A DNA stretch of 26,369 nt, taken from positions 1 to 26,369 of the forward strand of contig CAYNAM010000024.1 in assembly GCA_964395065.1 (NCBI GenBank). The letters are read 5' to 3'. The notes under the pieces were generated by a model that was not told the origin of the DNA, searched no databases, and worked only from the letters and a program-made list of their open reading frames with translations. The translations under genes and the position numbers were made by a program. This document shows positions 14,919 to 23,960 of the stretch, in pieces. Origin of the DNA: Entomomonas sp964395065 (GTDB lineage: Bacteria > Pseudomonadota > Gammaproteobacteria > Pseudomonadales > Pseudomonadaceae). Numbering within the stretch: position 1 is the first letter of the stretch; each line of letters starts with the position of its first letter.

Positions 14919-15175
14919 AGGCTAAATTTATCTTCAAATGTTGTCGTTTAATGCTTGAATAATATATTGTTTTTGTTACTTATGGTAGATAATTATAAAG
15001 TTTCAATGTTTTGTCACATAAAGTTTATTAATTGTTTTGCTATTTTATGTAAAAGTATAAAATATGCAAAACAGACTGGCTGATTTTAATGTAATGTGAA
15101 ATACTTTATAGTTTTCGCTATTGTAAAATATTTTATATAAGTAAGCCAAAAAATTATAATGATGAGGAATGATTA

Positions 15176-15925
15176 ATGTCTTTAAAAAAAATGTTAGTAG
15201 GTTTAACTGTTGGTTTGACTGTTACTGCTAATATGGTATTTGCATCAGAGCAAACAGTAAAAGCACAATTTCAAAAAATGGTTCCTGATGTTGTGGTTAA
15301 GGAAGTATCGAAGAGTCCAATTAATGATTTTTATCAAATTCAAGTAGATAGTGGTAAAGTTTTCTATATGTCAGAGGATGGTAAATATCTTCTTCAGGGA
15401 TATGTGTTTGATTTGACAGGTAAAGAACCTAAAAACCTAACATTACAAACAGAAGAAAAGTTTGTTGCGAGTTTAATTAATAATATGAGTAAGTCAAAAA
15501 TGGTTGTTTTTAAAGCAAAAGATAATCAACCAAAGACACATATTACTATTTTTACAGACACTACATGTCCATATTGCCATCGTTTACACCAAGAAGTACC
15601 TATGTTAAATGCAAATGGCATTGAAGTGCGCTATTTGGCTTTTCCGCGTGAAGGTTTTGCCTCTCGGGGGTTTGATGAGTTACAAAAAGTATGGTGTGCT
15701 GATAATAAGCAAGAGGCGATGAATCAATTGATGCAGGAAATACCTGTTAAAAGTACAAAAAAATGTGATAGCCCTGTTGTGGAACAATATGTATTAGGTC
15801 AAAAAATTGGTATTAGAGGAACTCCTGCGATTATTTTGGAAAATGGTCAAATTATTCCTGGCTATCAACCCGCTGGTCAATTGATTAATGCGGCCCTAGA
15901 AGCGGCCAGTAATGGTTCTAAGTAG
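15176..15925 (+). CDS. dsbC: Periplasmic disulfide isomerase DsbC
   Basis: Corrects wrongly paired disulfides in exported proteins as a V-shaped dimer kept reduced by DsbD. Residues 1-24 form a signal peptide (MSLKKM, hydrophobic core, VFA-SEQ). An N-terminal dimerisation domain spans about 28-90, and a thioredoxin-fold domain holds the active-site CPYC at 131-134. The second, structural cysteine pair is Cys174 and Cys197, and the cis-proline loop is GTP at 215-217. The length of 249 residues fits DsbC or DsbG; CPYC is shared by E. coli DsbG (CPYC) and some DsbC (CGYC in E. coli), but the N-terminal domain length and the second cysteine pair favour DsbC. AGGA precedes the ATG, and 257 bases without a gene separate it from the divergent transporter. 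Confidence 0.88.
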   Translation: MSLKKMLVGLTVGLTVTANMVFASEQTVKAQFQKMVPDVVVKEVSKSPINDFYQIQVDSGKVFYMSEDGKYLLQGYVFDLTGKEPKNLTLQTEEKFVASLINNMSKSKMVVFKAKDNQPKTHITIFTDTTCPYCHRLHQEVPMLNANGIEVRYLAFPREGFASRGFDELQKVWCADNKQEAMNQLMQEIPVKSTKKCDSPVVEQYVLGQKIGIRGTPAIILENGQIIPGYQPAGQLINAALEAASNGSK

Positions 15926-15957
15926 TTTTATATTGTTTGTTATAGATGGAGTGAGTT

Positions 15958-16404
15958 GTGATTAAATGGGGTCGTTTTATTTTACGTATGATCTTGTTAT
16001 TTATAGCGGTAGGTACTCTTGTATTGAGTATTGAGTTTTTTTACTCATTCCATTTATTAACAATTGACCAAGTTGCAGATTTGTTAAACGTCTTTTCTAA
16101 TCAGCCAATTCTTTCAGTAAGCGTGGCAATTGGTGCTGTTTTATTTATGCTATCGTTACTGGGGCTTATTATGTTACTTCAATACCCTTTATGGCGTTAT
16201 CCTATCTCTATTTTTTTAGGTTACAGTGTTGGATGTTTTATTTATTACCATTTTTATTGGATGCATCCTTTTGAAGAGAATATGCTACAGCTAAATAATG
16301 ATGCATGGTATTATCCTCTAGTTGCTGCAACAGTGCTTTTGTTAAGGGCTATTGTTGGATTTAAAATGCCAAGGTTTAATAAAAACGCTACTATTAATAG
16401 CTAA
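15958..16404 (+). CDS. Small membrane protein, four predicted segments, unknown function
   Basis: I do not recognise this 148-residue protein. It starts with GTG at 15958, seven bases after a good GGAG, and lies 32 bases downstream of dsbC on the same strand. Four hydrophobic segments are visible, near residues 7-30, 50-74, 80-99 and 117-134. Between the third and fourth is an aromatic and acidic stretch (FIYYHFYWMHPFEENML), and the C-terminus is short and basic. There are no cysteine pairs, so a DsbB/DsbD-like redox role is not supported despite the neighbour. It is probably cotranscribed with dsbC. Confidence 0.7.
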   Translation: MIKWGRFILRMILLFIAVGTLVLSIEFFYSFHLLTIDQVADLLNVFSNQPILSVSVAIGAVLFMLSLLGLIMLLQYPLWRYPISIFLGYSVGCFIYYHFYWMHPFEENMLQLNNDAWYYPLVAATVLLLRAIVGFKMPRFNKNATINS

Positions 16405-16457
16405 TGAATAAATGTTGAAATCTATTTACTCTTGATTAGAAAATATGGTAACACTAT

Positions 16458-16484
16458 AAATAGACGACAAAAGTCACTATTTTT
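16458..16484 (+). terminator. Possible weak hairpin terminator before topA
   Basis: AAATAG-ac-GAC-aaaa-GTC-a-CTATTT (16458-16482) folds as an interrupted stem followed by TT and C. It lies in the 112-base gap between the small membrane protein and topA. The stem is AT-rich with an internal bulge, so it is at best a weak terminator. Confidence 0.3.
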
Positions 16485-16516
16485 CAAATTCTTTTTGTTA
16501 AGGAAATACTATTTAT

Positions 16517-19129
16517 ATGGGTAAGTCACTGGTCATTGTTGAGTCTCCAGCTAAAGCCAAGACAATTAACAAATACTTGGGTAATCAATACATTGTTAAG
16601 TCAAGTGTTGGGCATATTCGTGATTTGCCAACAGGCGCTGTTAAAACTACGTCTGCGAAGAAAGGAAAAAAAGCTGATGCTAACCTAACTTCCAAAGAGC
16701 GTGCGAAGCAACAATTATTTAACCGTATGGGCATTGATCCAGAGCATGGCTGGAAAGCACATTATGAAATACTCCCTGGTAAAGAAAAGGTTGTTGATGA
16801 ATTAAAAAAATTAGCTAAAGAAGCTGATATTATCTATCTCGCAACCGACTTGGATAGAGAGGGGGAGGCCATTGCCTGGCACTTACGCGAAGCGATTGGC
16901 GGTGATGAAGCACGGTATAAGCGAGTTGTATTTAATGAGATTACTCAAAAAGCTATCAAGGGAGCTTTCTCTGAGCCAGGCGAGTTAGATATAAACCGTG
17001 TTAATGCACAACAAGCTCGTCGTTTTTTAGATCGTGTTGTTGGCTTTATGGTTTCGCCTTTGTTATGGAAAAAAATTGCAAGAGGGCTTTCGGCAGGTCG
17101 TGTACAATCGGTTGCTGTAAAACTGATTGTTGAGCGTGAGCAGGAAATACGTGCATTTGTTCCCGAAGAGTTTTGGCAGATAGCTGCTGATACGATGAAT
17201 GCCAACAAGGAAACTATTGGCTTTGAAGTGGTTAAGCAAAAGGGAGATGTTTTTCGTCCAGCCAGCAAAGCTCAGACAGATCAAGCGCTTGCTATACTGA
17301 GTAAAACTTCTTACAAAGTTATTAAGCGTGAAGATAAACCAACTAGTAGTAAGCCAAGTGCTCCTTTTATTACCTCGACGTTACAACAGGCTGCGAGTAC
17401 ACGCCTAGGTTTTTCTGTAAAGAAAACGATGATGATGGCTCAGCGTTTATATGAAGCAGGTTATATTACTTATATGCGTACTGATTCAACTAATCTCTCA
17501 GCAGATGCAGTCGGTATGGTACGTGAATATATAGAGACTCAATATGGTAAAAAATACTTACCTGCAAAACCAGTGATTTATAGTAGTAAAGAAAATGCAC
17601 AAGAAGCGCACGAAGCGATTCGCCCTTCTGATGTTCATTTAAGGTCTACTCAGTTGAGTAATATGGAGCGCGATGCTGAACGCTTATATGAGCTGATTTG
17701 GTGTCAGTTCGTGGCTTGCCAGATGCCATCTGCTGAATACTTGTCAACGACATTGACAGTACAGGCAGATGAGTTTGAGTTAAAAGCTAAGGGACGTATC
17801 CTAAAATTTGATGGTTATACTAAAGTATTGGGAGCCATCACTAAAAATACAGAAGATCAAGTATTGCCACCTGTCGGTGAAGGGGAAACTTTAACATTAA
17901 TAAAGTTGACGCCCTCTCAGCATTTTACGAAGCCTTCTCCACGTTATTCTGAAGCCACCTTAGTCAAAGAGTTAGAAAAGCGGGGGATCGGTCGTCCTTC
18001 AACCTATGCTTCTATTATCTCCACTATTCAAGAGCGTGGCTATGTGAAGTTACAGAATCGACGTTTTTATGCAGAGAAAATGGGCGATATTGTGACCGAA
18101 CGTTTAAGTGAAAGCTTTTCTGATTTAATGGATTATAACTTTACAGCCAACATGGAAGAAAATTTAGACCAAATTGCTGAAGGCGAATTGGTGTGGAAGA
18201 AATTATTAGATAATTTTTATAAAGAGTTTAGTCTAAAATTAGTAAAAGCAGAGCAAGATGATGGCGGAATGCGTTCTAATACACCAACGTTGACGCCTTT
18301 GATTAAGTGTAAAGACTGTGGGCGTGATATGATGATTCGTACCGCCTCAACAGGTGTCTTTTTAGGGTGCTCTGGCTATAACCTACCACCTAAAGAGCGT
18401 TGTAAGTCTACTGTGAATTTAATTTCTGGCGATGAAGTGGCACAAGATGATGAGGGTGAATCAGAAGCACGGGTTTTACATAATAAACTACGTTGCCCTA
18501 AGTGTTCTACAGCGATGGATGCCTATTTGATGGATGAACACCACAAGTTACATATTTGTGGTAATAATCCAGATTGTGATGGTTATCAGTTGGAGGAAGG
18601 TAGTTTTAAAATTAAGGGGTATGATGGTCCTCTTTTAGAGTGTGACCGTTGTGGTAGTGAGATGCAGTTAAAAACAGGGCGCTTTGGTAAGTTTTTTGCC
18701 TGTACAAATGAGAGCTGTAAAAATACACGTAAGTTATTAAAAAATGGTCAGCCAGCACCTCCCAAGATTGACCCTGTTCCTATGCCTGAGTTGAAGTGTG
18801 AAAAGGTCGATGATACTTATGTGCTGCGTGATGGTGCTTCTGGGTTATTTCTTGCTGCAAGCCAGTTTCCTAAAAAGCGTGAAACAAGAGCACCGCTTGT
18901 TAAAGAGCTGATACCTCATAAAGCAGAAATTGATCCAAAATATCATTATTTGTGCGAAGCACCGATTAAGGATACTGAGGGCAATTTGGCAATTATCCGC
19001 TTTAGCCGTAAAACTAAGGAACAATATGTTCAAACCGAAGTGAATGGGAAGCCAACTGGCTGGAAAGCTTTTTATGATGGCAATAAATGGGTTGTGACAG
19101 AAAAAGCATCAAGTAAAAGTAAAATATGA
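16517..19129 (+). CDS. topA: DNA topoisomerase I (type IA)
   Basis: Relaxes negative supercoils by nicking and passing single strands. The N-terminal Toprim domain (1-150) has Glu9 and the acidic triad Asp111, Asp113 and Glu115 in DLDREGE. The active-site tyrosine is Tyr319 in GYITYMRTDST; all of these match the E. coli numbering exactly. The gate domain runs to about residue 590. The C-terminus carries tetracysteine zinc ribbons: CKDCGRDM near 596 with its partner Cys pair before KSTVNL, CPKCSTAM near 655, and CDRCGSEM near 711 with CTNESC. About 120 more residues follow in a ribbon-like C-terminal domain without cysteines. Total length is 870, against 865 in E. coli. AAGGA lies upstream of the ATG. 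The 258 bases after it hold no gene. Confidence 0.98.
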   Translation: MGKSLVIVESPAKAKTINKYLGNQYIVKSSVGHIRDLPTGAVKTTSAKKGKKADANLTSKERAKQQLFNRMGIDPEHGWKAHYEILPGKEKVVDELKKLAKEADIIYLATDLDREGEAIAWHLREAIGGDEARYKRVVFNEITQKAIKGAFSEPGELDINRVNAQQARRFLDRVVGFMVSPLLWKKIARGLSAGRVQSVAVKLIVEREQEIRAFVPEEFWQIAADTMNANKETIGFEVVKQKGDVFRPASKAQTDQALAILSKTSYKVIKREDKPTSSKPSAPFITSTLQQAASTRLGFSVKKTMMMAQRLYEAGYITYMRTDSTNLSADAVGMVREYIETQYGKKYLPAKPVIYSSKENAQEAHEAIRPSDVHLRSTQLSNMERDAERLYELIWCQFVACQMPSAEYLSTTLTVQADEFELKAKGRILKFDGYTKVLGAITKNTEDQVLPPVGEGETLTLIKLTPSQHFTKPSPRYSEATLVKELEKRGIGRPSTYASIISTIQERGYVKLQNRRFYAEKMGDIVTERLSESFSDLMDYNFTANMEENLDQIAEGELVWKKLLDNFYKEFSLKLVKAEQDDGGMRSNTPTLTPLIKCKDCGRDMMIRTASTGVFLGCSGYNLPPKERCKSTVNLISGDEVAQDDEGESEARVLHNKLRCPKCSTAMDAYLMDEHHKLHICGNNPDCDGYQLEEGSFKIKGYDGPLLECDRCGSEMQLKTGRFGKFFACTNESCKNTRKLLKNGQPAPPKIDPVPMPELKCEKVDDTYVLRDGASGLFLAASQFPKKRETRAPLVKELIPHKAEIDPKYHYLCEAPIKDTEGNLAIIRFSRKTKEQYVQTEVNGKPTGWKAFYDGNKWVVTEKASSKSKI

Positions 19130-19387
19130 ACAAAGAGATACTTAACCGCTAGAAAATTATAGTGATTTATATGATATTGGTTGAATAAATAGCCACTTAT
19201 AATATAAACTGTAACAATATAGTAATAAGAGTATGGTTTTGCCTGTTATTTTGATGTTTTTAGTTTAAGTCAATTAGCATCGAATGGATAAGCATCATAT
19301 TTTATAAAAGAAAATTTTCTGTTTTAGTGTTATACAAGTTTAGTTGGATAGAATTATTCTATTCTAATAGAGTCTTAGGGATTTATC

Positions 19388-20743
19388 ATGGCGCGATTTC
19401 ATAAATTGGCAGCAATTGGTTTAGCAGTAACATTATCATCAGTAGGAAATGTGTTTGCTTTAGGTTTAGGTGAGGTGACTTGGAAGTCCTCATTGAATCA
19501 ACCGCTAGATGCGGAAATAGCTATTTATGATGCTCATAATATTACAAATAAAGAGCTTGTTGTTAAAATAGCTTCTGCTGATGAGTTTCAAAAAGCAGGT
19601 ATTGATAGACCTTATGTTTTATCTGATCTTGTTTTTACACCTGTTCTTAAAGGTAATGGCAAAGGCGTTATTAAAATTACCTCTAAACAACCCATTAAAG
19701 AGCCTTATTTAGATTTCTTGCTAAGTGTTTCTTGGGCTTCAGGTCAGACGTTACGTGAATATACATTGCTGATTGATCCACCTGCGTATACGCCACCAGC
19801 GGCAGTTTCTGTAAAAAAAACAGTAAAAACAGCAAAAGCACCTACTAAGACTGTTACTACACCTTCTGCACCTGTTAATAAGGCGCCTAAGAAAGTCGCT
19901 TCCTCTGGCAATATTCAAGGGAAGACAGTAAAAGCGTTCCGTGGCTCTAGCTTATGGCTTTTAGCTGAGCGCTCACGTAGAGGCGTATCTGTTCAGCAAG
20001 CAATGTTAGCCATTTATGAAGCAAACCCAGATGCTTTTTTAGATGGTAAAATGAGTCTTTTAAAAGAGGGTGCTGTTTTACGCATTCCTTCAAGCGAACA
20101 GATGCGTAAAACGTCGAGAGCGGAAGCGGAGTCTCAAGTTCTTGCTAACGTGACAGGAAAAGCTTCTACTACTGTGGCGCCAAGGCAAGTATTGGCTGAA
20201 AACGTGGCGAAAACATCGAATAATACTGATGTTGTGAAGGATCAATTAAAATTGGCTGGTGTTCTAGATGATGATGCAAAAGGCGATGGCCAACAAATAT
20301 CAGCTAGTGGTTCGGCGATTAGTTTAAAAAACAAAATAGCTCAAGCGGCTGAAGAGATAGATGCTACGCGTAGTAAAAATAACGAGTTACGTAGTCGTGT
20401 GCAAGACTTGCAATCTCGTTTAGCTGATATGAAGAAACTTATAGAGCTTAAAGATGATCAACTAGCATCCTTACAAGCTAATATAGGAAGTCAGCAACAG
20501 GGCAATAATAATACTTCGATTCAAGAGGATGAGTCTATTGAGCATGATGTGCCCGTTTCACAAGTTGGCGATAATAAAAATGTATCGAACGATCAAGATG
20601 CTATCAATAATGAGGCCGAGGGGGTAGATAAGAGTATCTCTGACCAACAAGAGACTACTGATGGAGATTCGGCTGAAAAAACAACTATACAATCATCTGA
20701 ATCATCAATAAATATCGAAGACACTAACGGTCAACCGCTTTAG
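19388..20743 (+). CDS. fimV: Short FimV-like protein (periplasmic part only)
   Basis: FimV/HubP proteins are polar hub proteins: a periplasmic LysM region binds peptidoglycan and, after one membrane segment, a cytoplasmic TPR domain organises type IV pili and polarity. This 451-residue version has a signal peptide (1-24, ending VFA), the conserved FimV N-terminal domain (25-133, starting LGLGEVTWKSSLNQPLDAEI), a Lys/Pro/Thr-rich linker, a LysM-like domain (178-234, KAFRGSSLWLLAERSRRG then IYEANPDAFLDG), a coiled coil (about 310-365) and an acidic, Ser/Asp/Glu-rich tail. No membrane segment or TPR domain follows. P. aeruginosa FimV is about twice as long. The stop is 20 bases before a strong terminator, so the short form looks genuine rather than frameshifted. 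AGGG precedes the ATG. Confidence 0.85.
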   Translation: MARFHKLAAIGLAVTLSSVGNVFALGLGEVTWKSSLNQPLDAEIAIYDAHNITNKELVVKIASADEFQKAGIDRPYVLSDLVFTPVLKGNGKGVIKITSKQPIKEPYLDFLLSVSWASGQTLREYTLLIDPPAYTPPAAVSVKKTVKTAKAPTKTVTTPSAPVNKAPKKVASSGNIQGKTVKAFRGSSLWLLAERSRRGVSVQQAMLAIYEANPDAFLDGKMSLLKEGAVLRIPSSEQMRKTSRAEAESQVLANVTGKASTTVAPRQVLAENVAKTSNNTDVVKDQLKLAGVLDDDAKGDGQQISASGSAISLKNKIAQAAEEIDATRSKNNELRSRVQDLQSRLADMKKLIELKDDQLASLQANIGSQQQGNNNTSIQEDESIEHDVPVSQVGDNKNVSNDQDAINNEAEGVDKSISDQQETTDGDSAEKTTIQSSESSINIEDTNGQPL

Positions 20744-20760
20744 TGAAGTAAATAGGCACA

Positions 20761-20790
20761 AAAGGGCAATCTCATCAGATTGCCTTTTTT
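20761..20790. terminator. Strong intrinsic terminator between fimV and yhbY
   Basis: GGCAATCT (20765-20772), a CATC loop and AGATTGCC (20777-20784), followed by six T. The stem extends outward through A-T and G-T pairs. On the minus strand the stem is followed by CTTTT, so it can also serve the convergent yhbY. Confidence 0.88.
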
Positions 20791-20827
20791 ATTGCTTAAA
20801 ATCTTATAAAGTGAAGACCTTGATCTA

Positions 20828-21148
20828 CTATTGTAGTATTTCTTGATGGCGTAAAATATTAGAAAGTTTACGGTTCGGTTTAGCGGCTTTTTTGTAGATT
20901 AAAGCTGTTTTACCGATATTTTGAATGATTTCACAGCCTGTTAGTTTAATAATTTCTTCTGAAAGTAGTTTGCGATCTTCTGGTGTTGTTACTGCAAGTT
21001 TTATTTTAATCAGCTCATGGTCAGTTAATGCACGTTCTAGTTCAGAAATAACTCCATCAGAGAGTCCATTTTTAGCTATAATAACAATAGGTTTTAAATG
21101 ATGGCCAATGGTTTGAAAGTTTTTTTTCTGCTGTTGGTTTACAGACAT
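20828..21148 (-). CDS. yhbY: Ribosome-associated CRM-domain RNA-binding protein YhbY
   Basis: A 106-residue single CRM-domain protein that associates with the large ribosomal subunit precursor. The KH-like GxxG loop region is at 27-33 (NGLSDGV), followed by the helix ELERALTDHELIKIKL, and GCEIIQNIGKTALIYKK matches the family's IVQxIGKxxxLYR end. Unlike E. coli YhbY (97 residues) it has a short basic C-terminal tail. It diverges from rlmE across 62 bases, as in Pseudomonas and E. coli. A GGAGAA lies about ten bases upstream of the ATG and partly overlaps a small CCACT-AAAA-AGTGG palindrome (21161-21174), which might fold over the ribosome-binding site. Confidence 0.93.
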   Translation of the reverse strand: MSVNQQQKKNFQTIGHHLKPIVIIAKNGLSDGVISELERALTDHELIKIKLAVTTPEDRKLLSEEIIKLTGCEIIQNIGKTALIYKKAAKPNRKLSNILRHQEILQ

Positions 21149-21210
21149 GATAAAGGTTCTCCACTAAAAAGTGGTATAGTTTACCTGACTTTTTCTAAAT
21201 GAGGTATAGT

Positions 21211-21840
21211 GTGGCGCGTTCTAAAAGCAGTCAACGTTGGCTTAAAGAGCACTTTGATGATCCATTTGTTAAACAGGCTCAAAAGGATGGTTATCGTTCT
21301 AGAGCAAGTTATAAACTGCTTGAGATCCAAGAAAAAGACCACATATTAAAGAATGGGATGACTGTTATTGACTTAGGAGCAGCACCTGGGGGGTGGTCAC
21401 AAGTTGTTAGTCGTATCATTGGGGAGCACGGTCGTTTGATTGCTTCTGATATTTTACCTATGGATAGTATTGCAGATGTGACATTTATTCAAGGGGACTT
21501 TACAGATGATAAAGTATTTGAAACATTATTAGAAACGATTAATCATCAGCCTGTTGACTTAGTGATCTCTGATATGGCACCGAATATGTCAGGCATGCGT
21601 TCTGTTGATCAAACAAAAGCAATGCTACTATGTGAGCTAGCATTGGATATGGCTTTAAAAGTATTAAAGCCAGGTGGGTGTTTTTTGATTAAAATATTTC
21701 AAGGTGAAGGGTTTGACGCTTATTTACAAATGGTACGTCAGTCATTTGATAAGGTTCAGATACGCAAGCCTAACTCATCGAGAGATCGATCAAGAGAGCA
21801 GTATTTATTAGCAAAAGGGTTTAAAGGGAGTGAGTTTTAA
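21211..21840 (+). CDS. rlmE: 23S rRNA Um2552 2'-O-methyltransferase (RlmE/FtsJ)
   Basis: Methylates the ribose of U2552 in the A-loop of 23S rRNA using SAM, late in 50S assembly. The SAM-binding motif DLGAAPGGWSQ is at 54-64, and the K-D-K-E catalytic set is Lys35, Asp121 (ISDMAPN), Lys161 and Glu196 (SREQYLLAKGF). The start chosen is GTG at 21211: GAGG lies six bases before it and the resulting MARSKSSQRWL matches the family. The in-frame ATG at 21199 has no ribosome-binding site and would add four odd residues. The protein has 209 residues. ftsH follows after 152 bases; a small CACTAA-GGT-TTAGTG hairpin (21919-21933) lies in that gap without a T run directly behind it. Confidence 0.96.
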   Translation: MARSKSSQRWLKEHFDDPFVKQAQKDGYRSRASYKLLEIQEKDHILKNGMTVIDLGAAPGGWSQVVSRIIGEHGRLIASDILPMDSIADVTFIQGDFTDDKVFETLLETINHQPVDLVISDMAPNMSGMRSVDQTKAMLLCELALDMALKVLKPGGCFLIKIFQGEGFDAYLQMVRQSFDKVQIRKPNSSRDRSREQYLLAKGFKGSEF

Positions 21841-21992
21841 CTCTATTTTATGTAAAATCTATAAACATTTATTTAAATAAATAAAATGTTATTGATATTT
21901 ATTTATAGTAGACTAAAACACTAAGGTTTAGTGGTTATCATCATGTTTGTTTTTCAACAAATTTATAGCAGTTATAAAGTAAGGGTGGCTAA

Positions 21993-23957
21993 TTGAATAA
22001 TACAACTAAAAATATAATATTATGGGTAGTTGTCGTTGTTGTGTTTGTTTCAATAATGAATAATTTTTCATTAACCAGTGATGCCCAGTCATTAAATTAC
22101 TCTCAATTTATTCAACAGGTTAAAGATGGAAGGGTGCAGAGTGTAACTGTTGATGGTTATACGATTACGGGTAAAACGAAGGATGGCGGTAGTTTTAAAA
22201 CAGTACGTCCGCTGATTCAAGATAATGGTTTAATGGGCGACTTGCTGAATAATAATGTAACTGTTATTGGTAAACAGCCTGAGCAACAAAGTATTTGGAC
22301 ACAATTATTGATTGCCTGTTTCCCTATTCTAATTATTATTGCTGTATTCATGTTCTTTATGCGTCAAATGCAGGGTGGTTCTGGTGGTAAGGGCGGCCCA
22401 ATGAGTTTTGGGCGTAGTAAAGCCAGAATGCTCTCCCCTGATCAAGTAAAAACAACATTTGCTGATGTGGCAGGCTGTGATGAGGCCAAAGAAGAAGTTG
22501 AGGAAATGGTTGAGTTTTTGCGTGATCCTGGTAAGTTCCAACGTCTAGGTGGTCGTATTCCTCGCGGTGTTTTAATGGTAGGCCCTCCGGGAACAGGTAA
22601 AACCTTATTAGCTAAAGCTATTGCGGGTGAAGCAAAAGTTCCCTTCTTTACTATCTCAGGCTCTGATTTCGTCGAAATGTTTGTTGGGGTTGGTGCCAGT
22701 CGCGTACGTGATATGTTCGAGCAAGCGAAGAAACATGCTCCTTGCATTATTTTTATTGATGAAATTGATGCAGTAGGTCGCCATCGTGGTTCAGGTATGG
22801 GGGGCGGAAATGATGAACGTGAACAAACATTAAACCAAATGCTTGTTGAAATGGATGGTTTCCAAATGAATGACGGTATCATTGTTATCGCCGCCACTAA
22901 CCGTCCAGATGTTTTAGATAAAGCATTGTTGCGTCCAGGTCGTTTTGACCGACAAGTGGTTGTAGGATTACCAGATATTAGGGGGCGTGAGCAAATTCTT
23001 AAAGTTCACATGCGTAAAACACCTATTGAGCAAGATGTTAAGCCTTCAGTTTTAGCGAGAGGAACACCCGGTTTCTCAGGGGCTGATTTAGCTAACTTAG
23101 TGAACGAAGCAGCATTGTTTGCTGCACGTAACAATAAGCGCACAATTAGTATGAAAGAATTTGAGTTAGCTAAAGATAAAATTCTAATGGGCGCTGAGCG
23201 TAAGTCTATGGTTATGCCAGAGGCTGAGCGCCGTAATACTGCGTATCATGAGTCAGGGCATACTATTGTAGGTCGCTTAGTGCCAGAGCATGATCCAGTC
23301 TATAAAGTGTCTATTATTCCTCGTGGGCGTGCTCTTGGTGTGACCATGTATCTACCTGAGGAAGATACATATAGCCATTCAAAACGCTCTTTAGAAAGTA
23401 TGCTTAGCTCATTATTTGGTGGACGTATTGCGGAAGAATTGACCCTAGGGTTTGAGGGGGTTACAACAGGTGCCTCTAATGATATTATGAAGGCTACACA
23501 AATAGCGCGTAATATGGTAACTAAGTGGGGATTGTCTGAAAAATTAGGACCTCTCATGTATGGGGAAGACGAGCAAGAAGTGTTCTCTGGTTATCGTGAT
23601 AGTGCTGCTAATTCGATGTCAGCTGAAACAGCGAAGGCTGTTGATGAGGAAGTAAGAAAAATTATTGATTTTTGTTACAACCGAGCAAAGCAAATTTTAA
23701 CCGATAATCGCGACAAACTAGACGCAATGGCCGAAGCGTTACTTAAATATGAAACATTAGACAGTGACCAAATTGATGACATAATGGAGGGTAGAGAAGT
23801 ACGTCCTCCAAAAGATTGGGATATTGATGATAATATACCATCTGCTCCATCATCTAATGCTACGGGCACACAAGATTCTGCTACAGAAGCTAATAAAGGT
23901 GCTGAGGAGAGCGGACATTCAGGTTCCGCAGAAAGTGGTCCATCTAATGGTCAGTAA
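21993..23957 (+). CDS. ftsH: ATP-dependent zinc metalloprotease FtsH
   Basis: A membrane-bound hexameric AAA+ protease that degrades misfolded membrane proteins and regulators such as LpxC. Two membrane segments (7-24 and 104-123) flank a periplasmic domain. The AAA domain has Walker A GPPGTGKT (197-204), Walker B IIFIDEID (252-259), the second region of homology ATNRPDVLD (301-309) and Arg315/Arg318 fingers. The zinc site is HESGH at 419-423, a variant of the usual HEAGH that keeps both His and Glu, with Asp497 as third ligand. The C-terminal tail is long, acidic and Ser-rich. The start is TTG: the preceding codon is a stop, AAGGGTGG lies just upstream and MNNTTKNIILW matches the family. folP begins three bases after the stop. 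Confidence 0.98.
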   Translation: MNNTTKNIILWVVVVVVFVSIMNNFSLTSDAQSLNYSQFIQQVKDGRVQSVTVDGYTITGKTKDGGSFKTVRPLIQDNGLMGDLLNNNVTVIGKQPEQQSIWTQLLIACFPILIIIAVFMFFMRQMQGGSGGKGGPMSFGRSKARMLSPDQVKTTFADVAGCDEAKEEVEEMVEFLRDPGKFQRLGGRIPRGVLMVGPPGTGKTLLAKAIAGEAKVPFFTISGSDFVEMFVGVGASRVRDMFEQAKKHAPCIIFIDEIDAVGRHRGSGMGGGNDEREQTLNQMLVEMDGFQMNDGIIVIAATNRPDVLDKALLRPGRFDRQVVVGLPDIRGREQILKVHMRKTPIEQDVKPSVLARGTPGFSGADLANLVNEAALFAARNNKRTISMKEFELAKDKILMGAERKSMVMPEAERRNTAYHESGHTIVGRLVPEHDPVYKVSIIPRGRALGVTMYLPEEDTYSHSKRSLESMLSSLFGGRIAEELTLGFEGVTTGASNDIMKATQIARNMVTKWGLSEKLGPLMYGEDEQEVFSGYRDSAANSMSAETAKAVDEEVRKIIDFCYNRAKQILTDNRDKLDAMAEALLKYETLDSDQIDDIMEGREVRPPKDWDIDDNIPSAPSSNATGTQDSATEANKGAEESGHSGSAESGPSNGQ

Positions 23958-23960
23958 GTA

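Noticed and set aside
20744..20827. Frameshifted remainder of fimV after the stop at 20743
   Set aside because: Only 84 bases and a strong terminator separate it from the convergent yhbY; there is no room for a membrane segment and TPR domain.
21199..21210. ATG start for rlmE at 21199
   Set aside because: No ribosome-binding site precedes it, while GAGG sits six bases before the GTG at 21211, which gives the family N-terminus.
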